Shown here: positions 52,237 to 61,387 of the stretch, in pieces
Layout of the letters: every line of letters begins with the position of its first letter
Numbering within the stretch: position 1 is the stretch's first letter
Assembly (NCBI RefSeq): GCF_049195245.1
Contig: NZ_JBMIRR010000026.1
Location: 248,001 to 312,000, forward strand
DNA: 64,000 nt
Origin: Arenimonas sp049195245
Lineage (GTDB): Bacteria > Pseudomonadota > Gammaproteobacteria > Xanthomonadales > Xanthomonadaceae
Direction: 5' to 3'
The notes under the pieces: generated by a model
Seen by the model: only the letters and a program-made list of their open reading frames with translations
Told to the model about the DNA's origin: nothing
Databases searched by the model: none
Translations under genes and position numbers: made by a program

Positions 52237-53790
52237 CTACTCCTTGGAAACAGGAATACAATCTTCACAGAGAAGAACTCCCTCTGCGCTGCCACCGTAC
52301 AGCGTAACGTCTTCTGTCCTTCCGTTCAGCCTCATTCCATTCACGAATGCACGAAACTCGCCAAAGTTGTTTCCCATAAACACGGGCGCATTAAAGGCCC
52401 TTGCCGCCGCAACATCCTTACTTGAAAAGTACTTGTTGGATGGTTCGCTACTGCGGCCATGCGTGTGCCCAACCGCCTTTACAATTCCCTTCAGCCCAGA
52501 CCACGGCACTCCCCCAACCGTGCCTTCTTCAGACTTGGTCAGCTCCAGCGGTGAAAATGCTCCATTCTTGTTTATCTCAAAGCCCCACTCCTTTCCTCCG
52601 GGCATAGTGGAAACCAAGTTGTCTGCGGATATTCTTCCGAACGCCAAATCCGTTAGCTCTGTGGTTACCTGCGGATATTTTTCTTGGACCTTCGCAAGCG
52701 CACCGTCGTAAGGCGCTTTCTGACGGGGCCGAGCCTCGGGGAACTTCAGTGGACCGCAACGGATCTGGAGTACGCACGTCCCGCCAGGCAGCATCCTATC
52801 GAATGGTCGTCTACCATCCGGGTCGGAGAATTTGTAAGGATTGTTGTTTGCGTACCAGTACCGATTGAAGTTCCCGCCATTAACCGAACTGGCCGTCACC
52901 GGGTCCACACTCAGGAACCGCCCAATCTCCGGATCGTAATAGCGCTGCTGCATATACGTCAGCCCCGTCCCCGCATCCATCACGTGGCCGGTGTAGCCGA
53001 TGCCGTCGATGATCTTGCCGATCGCACCGCCGAACGGGTCGTAGTTGGTTCGTGTGCCGATCAGCGCTCCGGCCGCGTTCGACTCTGCCACCGGGCTGCC
53101 CAGTGCGTCGGTGTGCTGGTAGCGCAGCGCCGTCACCGTGTTGCTGGGCCAGTCATGATCGATGATGGCCACCACGCTTCCGCCGAGGTAGACGTTTTCG
53201 TGCGTGGTTTGCGTGCCGCCACCTGGCAGCTTTGACGAGAAGAGCAGCTGCCCGCCCTGAGAGTAATGCCACAACGTCGTCGCCCCGCCGGCGCGCGTGG
53301 TTTGCACGCGTCGGCCCAGCGCGTCGTAGCGGTAGCTTTCGCTGTTGGTTCCGCTGCCGGCGCGCATGCGATTGCCAAGGTCGAACGTGTAGCTGTGCCC
53401 GTTCTTGGAGGACACATTGCCCTGCACGCCGTAGTTGATGGTGTGCAAAAGCGTGCCGCCGGTGTTCCGGATGCCGGTCAGCAGATTGTTGCTGTCGTAC
53501 TGGTAGTTGGCATAGTCCTTCACGCCCGCGTGTTTCCAGGAACGCAGGTTGTCGAGCGCATCGTAGGTGAATCGATGGGCGAAATCCGAACCCCCGAACA
53601 TACCAGAGCTGGCCTCGGTCAGTCGGTCCAGGGCATCGTAGGCCATCCAGCGGCTGAGCCCAGCACCGCCAGTACAGCGACAGCTGCGAGAGCCAGCTTG
53701 TATCGCGTAGGCAAGGGCGGCTGATCGTACACTTCCCACCTCGTCTTCAAGGGCTCGCACTCGTTCTGAGTCGCTTCCACCGGCGGGCAA
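52237..53790 (-). CDS. Truncated RHS protein with DUF4329-like C-terminal domain (RHS copy 2)
   Basis: The open frame covers 517 residues, but only from about residue 45 (RWMAYDALDRLTEAS) on is it RHS. YD repeats lead to the core end GRFLSVDPVT, then after DPDGRRPFDRMLPG a C-terminal domain of about 180 residues with VKAVGHTHGRSSEPSNKYFS, KDVAAARAFNAPVFMG and ending ILCEDCIPVSKE-like. H-x-H...S..D is the JAB/MPN-type metal-site pattern of DUF4329 toxins found in RHS proteins. The first 45 residues come from unrelated DNA, so the gene lacks its own N-terminus and is probably not secreted as it stands. Confidence 0.75.
   Translation of the reverse strand: MPAGGSDSERVRALEDEVGSVRSAALAYAIQAGSRSCRCTGGAGLSRWMAYDALDRLTEASSGMFGGSDFAHRFTYDALDNLRSWKHAGVKDYANYQYDSNNLLTGIRNTGGTLLHTINYGVQGNVSSKNGHSYTFDLGNRMRAGSGTNSESYRYDALGRRVQTTRAGGATTLWHYSQGGQLLFSSKLPGGGTQTTHENVYLGGSVVAIIDHDWPSNTVTALRYQHTDALGSPVAESNAAGALIGTRTNYDPFGGAIGKIIDGIGYTGHVMDAGTGLTYMQQRYYDPEIGRFLSVDPVTASSVNGGNFNRYWYANNNPYKFSDPDGRRPFDRMLPGGTCVLQIRCGPLKFPEARPRQKAPYDGALAKVQEKYPQVTTELTDLAFGRISADNLVSTMPGGKEWGFEINKNGAFSPLELTKSEEGTVGGVPWSGLKGIVKAVGHTHGRSSEPSNKYFSSKDVAAARAFNAPVFMGNNFGEFRAFVNGMRLNGRTEDVTLYGGSAEGVLLCEDCIPVSKE
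52861..53656. repeat. RHS core direct repeat, copy 2
   Basis: Partner of 50281-51076. The junction at 53656/53657 is sharp: ggccatccagcggctg is followed by agcccagcacc here but by cggcctgagtc in copy 1. Confidence 0.9.
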
Positions 53791-53816
53791 CCAGGAGAGC
53801 TGTCACCGTATCTCGA
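53657..53816 (-). pseudogene. Orphan coding fragment fused to RHS copy 2
   Basis: On the minus strand, out of frame with the RHS part, an open stretch reads CPPVEATQNECEPLKTRWEV and YKLALAAVAVLAVLGSAAG, that is a soluble piece followed by one membrane helix. It starts just after the stop of the lipoprotein gene at 53817 and is cut at the RHS junction. It looks like the start of a small membrane protein gene whose rest was replaced. Confidence 0.4.
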
Positions 53817-54182
53817 TCAGGTTACCAGCCAGCCAAAATCAATCTCCCGGCATTTCCCATCTCGCACAAGCACAGTAAGCATCAGAACGCCTTGCTGCCC
53901 ATTGGGAAGCAGGTAGTAGGAATAAAGCAGCCCGCCCTCATCTGCCTCGACTGCGTGATCCTTCAGGGTGAAGTCGCGAGAAGCGAGGATTTTCTTTAGC
54001 CGCTCATCGTGGCGTGCATCTTCCGAGAAGCTACACGTTGCTGCTGGATTTCCTGTCGCCCGGATAGCAGTCTCCAGGTAGGGATGGTCAGAATCAGACC
54101 GGCTGGCTGACTCTTTGACAGAGCTCGCGCAGCCAGCTGCCAGGACAAGCGCAACCAAGGATGTGTATCGCATGAACTCCAT
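53817..54182 (-). CDS. Lipoprotein, probable immunity protein (family A, copy 2)
   Basis: 121 residues. The lipobox LAAGC near residue 18 predicts lipidation. Paralogue of the lipoprotein at 48028-48399 (shared order: lipobox, YLETAIRAT versus YLEIAIQAM, PAATC, YSYYLLPN versus HTYYLVPN, and the GWLVT/GWVVT end). Its cognate toxin would be a metallopeptidase like the HExGH remnant, but no toxin tail precedes it. Confidence 0.7.
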   Translation of the reverse strand: MEFMRYTSLVALVLAAGCASSVKESASRSDSDHPYLETAIRATGNPAATCSFSEDARHDERLKKILASRDFTLKDHAVEADEGGLLYSYYLLPNGQQGVLMLTVLVRDGKCREIDFGWLVT

Positions 54183-54267
54183 TCGACGGCCTATCCGGGA
54201 AACGCGAATTCCTCGGTAGTTTATCTGACTGCATCCGCCCCCATTACCGCGTTCCTTTGCGCGAACG

Positions 54268-54744
54268 CTAGGGCGATCGGCAAGTTCGATTCGTCATGCT
54301 GACATTCATTTGTCGTGTCTCCATCGGCTGGTCAAGGTCGTAGCCACGAATCAGCTCGACAGAGACAATCTCGAAGCCCTTGATCGAGTACACAGCGCTG
54401 ACGTCCTGCTCGTCCCGATACTCGCGGAAGGGAATGATCAGTTTGCGGTACTGATGCCCTTCAACCCGGCCGCCCATATAAATCCGCAGGCCGGCCAGCT
54501 TTGGATATCGCAATCCGTCGAAGGATGTTGCGGGAATGCGTGCACTTCTTCGTCCGATCTGAATGCAAACCTCGTCCAGCGCTGACCCATCACTGTTCGC
54601 TCTTGCTCGAATGAAGTCACCCCTGTCAGTGGTCAGTGACAGATCGACAATCTCGTCAACAATGTACGAGGATGCGCTGGCACTGACGGAACAGATTCCG
54701 GCAACGATGGTCGACGCGAGTGCGGCAAGCAGCTTGTTTTCCAT
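54268..54744 (-). CDS. Exported protein of unknown function, possible immunity protein
   Basis: 158 residues with a signal peptide ending near residue 24 (SVSASASS). Then IVDEIVDLSLTTDRGDFIRA and KLIIPFREYRDEQDVSAVYS. Two Cys (EVCIQIG, RTCRSP) may pair. No family recognised. It lies among RHS-associated immunity-type genes, all on the minus strand. Lower GC than the flanking host genes. Confidence 0.6.
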   Translation of the reverse strand: MENKLLAALASTIVAGICSVSASASSYIVDEIVDLSLTTDRGDFIRARANSDGSALDEVCIQIGRRSARIPATSFDGLRYPKLAGLRIYMGGRVEGHQYRKLIIPFREYRDEQDVSAVYSIKGFEIVSVELIRGYDLDQPMETRQMNVSMTNRTCRSP

Positions 54745-54831
54745 TTCCGGTTACCGTTTTGGTTGTGCGACCCCATTGCTTGAACCAGACCGGTCTCTTG
54801 GCCGTACTGCCTGATGCCGCGGCCTCGACCG

Positions 54832-55407
54832 CTAAAGATCGTGATGGCGACGCTGGCCAAGGACTAATGCCAGGACGGGTGTTGCCATCAACCCGGCCAT
54901 CAGCATCGCAATCGCTTGAAATGGTTTCCCATTGTCCATCGATAACTCGACGTATCTCCTGATGCCCCGGCTTCGCCCTTTCATGGCGGCGCGGAAATAG
55001 TATGACCTTGCGGCGTCAATGTCCGGCGGGACTTTGCTCTCGTAGTAGCGTGCGAATCCAAGAAGCAACTCGGGCGGTGATCTCTCCGTTCTCGCCTTCA
55101 TCAGGCAATCAAACGCTTCCTGATGGCGCCCAAGCTTCAGGAGAAGCCTGGCCAAATTTCTGTACACAATCGGCCCTGGCGCGAGCTCCTTGAGCCTCTC
55201 CCAATCTGCCAGTGCACGCGAAAGCCTTTCTTCCGGCCCCGACTGCCATTTCTCGTACGCACTGGCCCTGAGTATCAGCCCGTCTATCAGCCCAGGCTCA
55301 CCCGCCGCGACAATGGCATCAGCAAGCGGAATGACTGCCTCAAATTCTTCATTCCCAAGAAGGGCTTCCGCGGCACGAATGTCATCGGTTACGGATCCAT
55401 TTTTCAT
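54832..55407 (-). CDS. TPR/Sel1-like protein, probable immunity protein
   Basis: 191 residues. Helical repeats (AEALLGNEEFEAVIPLADAI, FDCLMKARTERSPPELLLGF, ARSYYFRAAMKGRSRGIRRY) of TPR/Sel1 style and a C-terminal membrane-like segment (IAMLMAGLMATPVLALVLG). The ATG at 55407 overlaps the stop of a 54-codon toxin tail (ATGA), the toxin-immunity layout. Sel1/TPR-type proteins are common RHS-associated immunity proteins. Confidence 0.65.
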   Translation of the reverse strand: MKNGSVTDDIRAAEALLGNEEFEAVIPLADAIVAAGEPGLIDGLILRASAYEKWQSGPEERLSRALADWERLKELAPGPIVYRNLARLLLKLGRHQEAFDCLMKARTERSPPELLLGFARYYESKVPPDIDAARSYYFRAAMKGRSRGIRRYVELSMDNGKPFQAIAMLMAGLMATPVLALVLGQRRHHDL

Positions 55408-55568
55408 TCTTGAATCCTGCTCGCCAGAAGTGAATCTCGTACGTTGCCCAGGCCTAGGATGTGAGGTATCGGAAGAACCGACACTTCGCCGATTCCCAGA
55501 GCCCTGCCGTTAGTTCCGAGATCGAACTTGTGCGGCGAAGTCGGGACGCTTACTTCCTTTCCGGGCAT
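55404..55568 (-). pseudogene. 3' tail of a third lost toxin gene
   Basis: A 54-codon frame, openable from an ATG at 55568, reads KFDLGTNGRALGIGEVSVLP, then HILGLGNVRDSLLASRIQE and TGA overlapping the ATG of the TPR-like gene. Its start lies inside another small frame and has no ribosome binding site, so I take it as a toxin C-terminal end rather than a gene. Confidence 0.45.
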
Positions 55569-55651
55569 TCGTCAGGCATGGCTCTGATGGTGAAGATTGC
55601 ATTCCCGTCGCGGCTGGCAGCGAGCATTCGCACCTCGATTGATTCACTCAC
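55550..55651 (-). CDS. Small ORF overlapping the preceding stop (33 aa)
   Basis: A GTG at 55651 overlaps the stop of the 148-residue gene (GTGA) and opens a 33-codon frame (includes IEVRMLAASRDGNAIFTIRA). It could be a short translated gene or the continuation of a truncated one. Evidence is only the coupling and readable composition. Confidence 0.3.
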   Translation of the reverse strand: MSESIEVRMLAASRDGNAIFTIRAMPDECPERK

Positions 55652-56094
55652 GGCAACTGAATGTAGTCCAAGAAGTCCATGGATGTGATTGAGGTCTCTC
55701 GACAGACACCGTCAGGGGATCTCGATTGCGATCCATCACTCAAAAAGGTTCGTACTGCGCCCCCACTTTTCAGATCAACTCGCCAGATCAGTGATTTCAT
55801 CTTCTGGCAGCCAGTTGGTTCACCATGCTCCATGGCGTGCAACAAACGACCAATGAACAGGAAATTGTCGCTCCTGATGGAGATGGTTGCAGAGCGCTTC
55901 ACATCGTCGGCCTCAACAAGCACGTTAAGGGCGCCACGAGACTCTTCCACACTTACCGCAAATATCTCCACAGACTCAAAATCATGAAGCTCCAATTTCG
56001 TTTCGGCAGCTCTACTTCTTTCAGCACCCGCGTTGGCCACGCATGGAAGAGACGTCATTGCCAAGCAGATCGAGAATAGAACCAAGTTATTCAT
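55648..56094 (-). CDS. Exported protein of unknown function
   Basis: 148 residues with a signal peptide (LVLFSICLAMTSLPCVANA, cut near residue 22). Mature part ETKLELHDFESVEIFAVSVE, then SATISIRSDNFLFIGRLLHA and a late Cys (DGVCRETS). No family recognised. It is the outermost small gene of the RHS-associated group and starts only 47 bp after the peptidase gene stop, so it may be read from that transcript. Confidence 0.6.
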   Translation of the reverse strand: MNNLVLFSICLAMTSLPCVANAGAERSRAAETKLELHDFESVEIFAVSVEESRGALNVLVEADDVKRSATISIRSDNFLFIGRLLHAMEHGEPTGCQKMKSLIWRVDLKSGGAVRTFLSDGSQSRSPDGVCRETSITSMDFLDYIQLP

Positions 56095-56140
56095 GCGAGA
56101 AAAGCCTAATTTCTTCTGCTACTGGCTGGTCGATTCATTC

Positions 56141-57664
56141 TCAAGGCTTGGTGTTGGCCAACGCAAACAGAAACTCCGCATAAAACAACGCCTGCCGATC
56201 AATCCCCGCCAGCTTGGGATTCTTCGCATCAATCAGATACCACTCATCCGGCGCATGCATCTGGCCGCCCTGGCCGATGCCGACGAACACCGCCGGCAGC
56301 GATACCGGCGGGTCAGTGAACCGGTAGCCGGGCCAGGACCCGGCCAGGCGCGGATTGACCGTGTACGGCAGCCCGGCGCCTTCCACCGTGGTGACCAGCG
56401 CGTCGACGATGGCCGAGTCGCGCGGCGTCTCGGTGGGGCCGTAGATGCCGCCGGGTACGATCTCGATGTCGGTGAAGCCGCGCTTGTCGAGGTGGGCGCG
56501 CAGCTTGGCCACCACCTCGCTGGCGCGCATGTCGGGCACCAGGCGGAAATCGATCTTCGCCTCGGCGCGGCTGGGCATCGAGGTCTTGCCGCCCGGCCCG
56601 GTGTAGCCGCTGACCAGGCCCTGGATGTTCACGGTGGGCTGCGAGGCCAGCCGCACCAGGCTGGTGCGGTAGTCTTCGCCCGCCACCCAGCCCTGCACCT
56701 TCAGGCCCTTCTTGGTCAGGGCCTCGGCGTCGGGCCGCAGGCCCGCATCAATCAGCGCGATCTGCGCGGCCGACAGCGGCCGCACCTCGTCCATCCAGCC
56801 ATCGATGGTGGGCGTGACGCCGTCGTCGGCCACCAGGGTGTCCAGCGCCTTGATCAGGCGCCAGGCCGGGTTTTCCACGCGCGCGGCGTTCATCGAATGG
56901 ATTTCCATGCCCGGGCCGCGGCCCGACCTGGCGCCATCCGCCACCAGCTGGATCTCGGCCACGCCCTTGGCGCCCAGGTGGATCTCGACGCCGCCGTCCT
57001 CGCCCTGCCAGGCCACCGGCAGGATGACGCCGACCGACCCGGCCAGGGCCTTGGCCACTTCCGGATCGCCGGTGATCTGGCCGAAATGCTCCGAGCCCGT
57101 CTCTTCCTCGCCCTCGGCCACCAGCACGATGTTGACCGGCAGCGGCGTGCCGGTGGCCTTGAAGGCCCGCAGCGCCGTGAGGAAGGTGGCTTCCGGACCC
57201 TTCTGGTTGATGGCGCCGCGCCCGATCAGCACGGACTTGCCGTCGTCGCGCTCGACGATGCGCCCTTCCAGCGGCGGCTGGCTCCATTCGGCCGGGTCGA
57301 ACTGCTTCACGTCGTACATGAAGTACACGGCCAGGGTGGTGGGCGCGCCGGCATCGAGGCGGGCGAAGACGCCGGGGGCGCCGTCGGTGGGGATGATGCG
57401 CGCGGTATCGAAGCCGGCGTCGAGCAGCATGCGCTGCATGAGTTCGGCGCCTTCCTGGCGGTTTAGTTTTTCGGCGTTGATGGATGGGAGGGCGATCCAT
57501 TCGCGGAGGCGGGTGAGGGCCTGGGCGTGGTCGGCTTCGATGGCGGTGGTGAGCTTTGAGCGAGTTTCGGCAGGGATCGGCGGCGCGGCCGGTTGGGCCG
57601 TGGCCGCGCCCGCGAGGACACAGGCGAGACTGGCGCACAGCAAGAGGCGGGATCTGCTCAGCAT
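56141..57664 (-). CDS. Exported M20-family metallopeptidase
   Basis: 507 residues. Signal peptide of about 23 residues (ending ATA). The M20 fold shows YFMYDVKQFDP (variant of the H-x-D metal site: the usual HYDVQP reads MYDVKQ here), IGRGAINQKGP, the catalytic-type EGEEETGSEHF and a dimerisation domain (SMPSRAEAKIDFRLVP). Dipeptidase or carboxypeptidase activity is expected, although the replaced His (Met in the M-Y-D position) is odd and may lower metal binding. The flanks on both sides are atypical, low-GC DNA, but this gene is GC-rich like the host. Confidence 0.82.
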   Translation of the reverse strand: MLSRSRLLLCASLACVLAGAATAQPAAPPIPAETRSKLTTAIEADHAQALTRLREWIALPSINAEKLNRQEGAELMQRMLLDAGFDTARIIPTDGAPGVFARLDAGAPTTLAVYFMYDVKQFDPAEWSQPPLEGRIVERDDGKSVLIGRGAINQKGPEATFLTALRAFKATGTPLPVNIVLVAEGEEETGSEHFGQITGDPEVAKALAGSVGVILPVAWQGEDGGVEIHLGAKGVAEIQLVADGARSGRGPGMEIHSMNAARVENPAWRLIKALDTLVADDGVTPTIDGWMDEVRPLSAAQIALIDAGLRPDAEALTKKGLKVQGWVAGEDYRTSLVRLASQPTVNIQGLVSGYTGPGGKTSMPSRAEAKIDFRLVPDMRASEVVAKLRAHLDKRGFTDIEIVPGGIYGPTETPRDSAIVDALVTTVEGAGLPYTVNPRLAGSWPGYRFTDPPVSLPAVFVGIGQGGQMHAPDEWYLIDAKNPKLAGIDRQALFYAEFLFALANTKP

Positions 57665-57915
57665 GGTCCGTGCACCTTAAAAGAGGTCGAGCGATGAGTA
57701 TGCCGGAGGACGAATAGGCCTGACGAGTGCGGCGATGGTCTAGATAGTTCACTGCCTCGTAGCGCCCTATTCTGCTTCCGAACTGGCGACGTTATTGATT
57801 CCGCGCGCGGTCCAAACCCAGGATCGCTCGCGGCGAAGACTGAGCCCATGTCTTGGCTGCACAACGCGTTAGCTAAGCCGCGCCGAAGGCGTCGGCCTAA
57901 TTATTAGTGGGCCAC
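57665..57915. other. Intergenic boundary between peptidase gene and defence-like unit
   Basis: 251 bp with no supportable gene. On the minus strand the imperfect hairpin GCCGACGCC-TTC-GGCGCGGC (about 57873-57894) lies downstream of the HEPN gene and could act as its terminator, although it is followed by only a weak T-run. GCGTTAGCT just beside it recalls an integron attC end but no full attC was found. Confidence 0.4.
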
Positions 57916-58479
57916 CTACCACGGGCGTGGACATCCAAGTCTGACCAGGTGGTCTGCAATTGCATCGTCCGTGCTCGACGCCAGGTTCTTGAATAGGCCA
58001 GGGAGCCATCCCGCGTATGCTCTGTGCACCGTTGGCCGTGGGTTTACGCCGTGCGCAATCTCGTGGCGCTTATCCAGTGCCGTGTTCAGGTATCGGCAAG
58101 CACTTTGTGATGTGCAATTCTGCCAACGCCATTGACGAGTGACATCGTTTAATCCCAAACAGCTTCTGATGAGTGTTCTGGTGTTGCCAGAGTTTGGGGT
58201 GTTGAAACGATTGACCTGCGCCAAGGCCGGCTCTTTCAAAACATCCCAGACTCCGGCCGTAGCCGCCGCTGGCCGCAGCAGCTCAAGAGACTCTTTAACT
58301 ACTTCCTCAACGTATGCTTCCCATGCAGAGACGCAGATAACAACCGTTGTTCGATTGATTGCGCCAAGGCCGCGCTGACGGCCACGAGCTCCGGTGCTCA
58401 GCTTCTTATGCGCAGAGCCCAACTCCACAGCATCGCGGAGGAGTACATCCAGATACTGCGTATGCGCACGAGATGGCAC
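57916..58479 (-). CDS. HEPN-domain protein (RiboL-PSP-HEPN-like), probable RNase
   Basis: 187 residues from a GTG at 58479, with GGGAGG about 13 bp upstream; an in-frame stop just before excludes a longer start. Helical, with VVICVSAWEAYVEEVVKESL near residues 46-65 and the HEPN motif R138-x4-H143 in KRHEIAHG. This combination matches the RiboL-PSP-HEPN family. HEPN proteins with R-x4-6-H are metal-independent RNases in toxin-antitoxin and abortive-infection systems. It is the last gene of a three-gene unit, 65 bp after the middle gene, with GC lower than the flanks. Confidence 0.75.
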   Translation of the reverse strand: MPSRAHTQYLDVLLRDAVELGSAHKKLSTGARGRQRGLGAINRTTVVICVSAWEAYVEEVVKESLELLRPAAATAGVWDVLKEPALAQVNRFNTPNSGNTRTLIRSCLGLNDVTRQWRWQNCTSQSACRYLNTALDKRHEIAHGVNPRPTVHRAYAGWLPGLFKNLASSTDDAIADHLVRLGCPRPW

Positions 58480-58544
58480 AGCGCGCTAGCCTCCCAGCCC
58501 AACTGCGTATTTGTTGTAGCGCACCGACGGCCAATATTGTTGCA

Positions 58545-59345
58545 TTAACGAACCTCCAGAAGCTCAGATAGCACAACCCTCACCAAATCTAGAACTCTAA
58601 GAGCTTCGTCCTTGGACGTTGGTGTATGGGTTGACACGCTTGATCGCGTATACACAGAGCGAACGAACGCACCTAACGCTTCATCGATCGCGCTGGTGGC
58701 ATCTTCCGTAGTTGCTGACTTATTCCTTGCAACGTCACGACTCCTGAGAACGTAGCGAACCTTCTGCTTCATTGTGGGGCCGTGCGTATCCTTCTCTTGC
58801 TTATAGCCTTGGACAGCAATGACATCGCCGTCCGGAGCAAGGTGGTCGAGAGTCTCTCGAAGCGCCTCTCTCAAATCAGTGGCTGGCCCTCTCCAAGATA
58901 GCCTCTCAGTCTGAGAGAGATCTATGAGCGCCTGCTCATACGACATCGCTGCACTGGGGAGAAGCGCTCGAAGTGTTGATACAATTTTGGTATCAATATT
59001 TTGCCTGCCGCTCACCACGGATCGAACCGGAGCTGAAACCAAACGACTGTCTAGCAAGACAAGGTGCTTCTTAAGCTCTTTGAGAGTTTCCTTGTACTTA
59101 TTTGTAGCTGAGTTCTTGTGACTCAGCTGAAGCAGTTGTTGCATAAGGGAATCCACGCTAGCGATGTGCGACCCGTCTCCCGTGTTGTCCTCAACCAGTG
59201 GCCTTACTTTCTCGAAGTAGCTTTCAGCGAGAGACCGCAACCTCCCTCGATGTACTTTCGAGTGAATTTGAGGGCCTGGAGCAGCATTAATCGCTTTCCG
59301 CTCAACCTCAATTTCCGCCAGAACTGATGTCACATGCGACGGCAT
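58545..59345 (-). CDS. Protein resembling predicted pPIWI-associated nucleases
   Basis: 266 residues. SYEQALIDLSQTERLSWRGP, ATDLREALRETLDHLAPDGD and PTMKQKVRYVLRSRDVA (about residues 135-205) recall, from memory, the Pfam predicted pPIWI-associating nuclease (pP_pnuc) domain. The N-terminal third is helical. The catalytic residues of that family are not established well enough for me to point to them. The ATG overlaps the stop of the preceding gene as TGATG, so the two are translationally coupled. Confidence 0.6.
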   Translation of the reverse strand: MPSHVTSVLAEIEVERKAINAAPGPQIHSKVHRGRLRSLAESYFEKVRPLVEDNTGDGSHIASVDSLMQQLLQLSHKNSATNKYKETLKELKKHLVLLDSRLVSAPVRSVVSGRQNIDTKIVSTLRALLPSAAMSYEQALIDLSQTERLSWRGPATDLREALRETLDHLAPDGDVIAVQGYKQEKDTHGPTMKQKVRYVLRSRDVARNKSATTEDATSAIDEALGAFVRSVYTRSSVSTHTPTSKDEALRVLDLVRVVLSELLEVR

Positions 59346-59875
59346 CAGTCTTCGCCGGGAAGGTTGTGCGCAACAAGGTTGTGACCAACGGCGTTGAGTT
59401 TGTATTCGCCGCGACCTACCGACTCGAAGTATCCAGATGCTTTAGCGTCGATCAGGACTTGCGGCATACGCGTCGGTAGTTTGTATCCCGCCTGTTTAAA
59501 GTACTTTTCTAGGTCAGCGGACGAAACGGTTTCCTTCTGTTCTTCGGCATTTGCCAGTTCTTTCAAATAGTACGCAACCACGCAAGCCATTTGCTTCACA
59601 GAGTTTGGCTTCTTTTCGTCTTTAAATGAACGAATATCAACTCGTAGCGCTGCCTTGGCAGGCGCCTGAGGAGAGGAAGACGTTGGCGCCGATTGATCGA
59701 CCTCGGTTGGCCTGTCCGAGGAACCAGCTTCTTTGGGTGCCGGCCCACTGGAAATCTTCAACTGACGACAAACCGCAAGCATCGCTGTTTCCCGTGAAGC
59801 TTCGTCCAACGGCTCCAGCGCTTCCAAAAGAATATCGATAGCTTTTCCCAGCGACATTTTTTCGGTACTCATCAT
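59345..59875 (-). CDS. Winged-helix-like protein, first gene of the defence-like unit
   Basis: 176 residues (a second ATG is one codon later). N-terminal helical hairpin (AIDILLEALEPLDEASRETA), a Ser/Pro/Ala-rich linker (about 45-75), then a winged-helix-like C-terminus (SSADLEKYFKQAGYKLPTRM, QVLIDAKASGYFESVGRGEY, KLNAVGHNLV). Such small two-part proteins often precede nuclease genes in defence islands, as regulator or adaptor. No gene of the unit has a signal peptide, so all three act in the cytoplasm. Confidence 0.65.
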   Translation of the reverse strand: MMSTEKMSLGKAIDILLEALEPLDEASRETAMLAVCRQLKISSGPAPKEAGSSDRPTEVDQSAPTSSSPQAPAKAALRVDIRSFKDEKKPNSVKQMACVVAYYLKELANAEEQKETVSSADLEKYFKQAGYKLPTRMPQVLIDAKASGYFESVGRGEYKLNAVGHNLVAHNLPGED

Positions 59876-59986
59876 GTGTCTCCCGGTTTTTATGAATGGC
59901 CTAGTTCCGGAGCTGAGTCGCGACGCAAGGTAGTGTCGGCTCCATCTATTTTTTGGCGTGCGTTTGCGCGCCCTACGGTGATGCGT

Positions 59987-61387
<1,401 letters not shown>

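Noticed and set aside
57840..57915. Integron attC site beside the HEPN gene
   Set aside because: GCGTTAGCT and a GC-rich hairpin resemble attC parts, but no matching complementary core site or second attC at the other end of the low-GC unit was found, and the unit holds three genes rather than a single-gene cassette.
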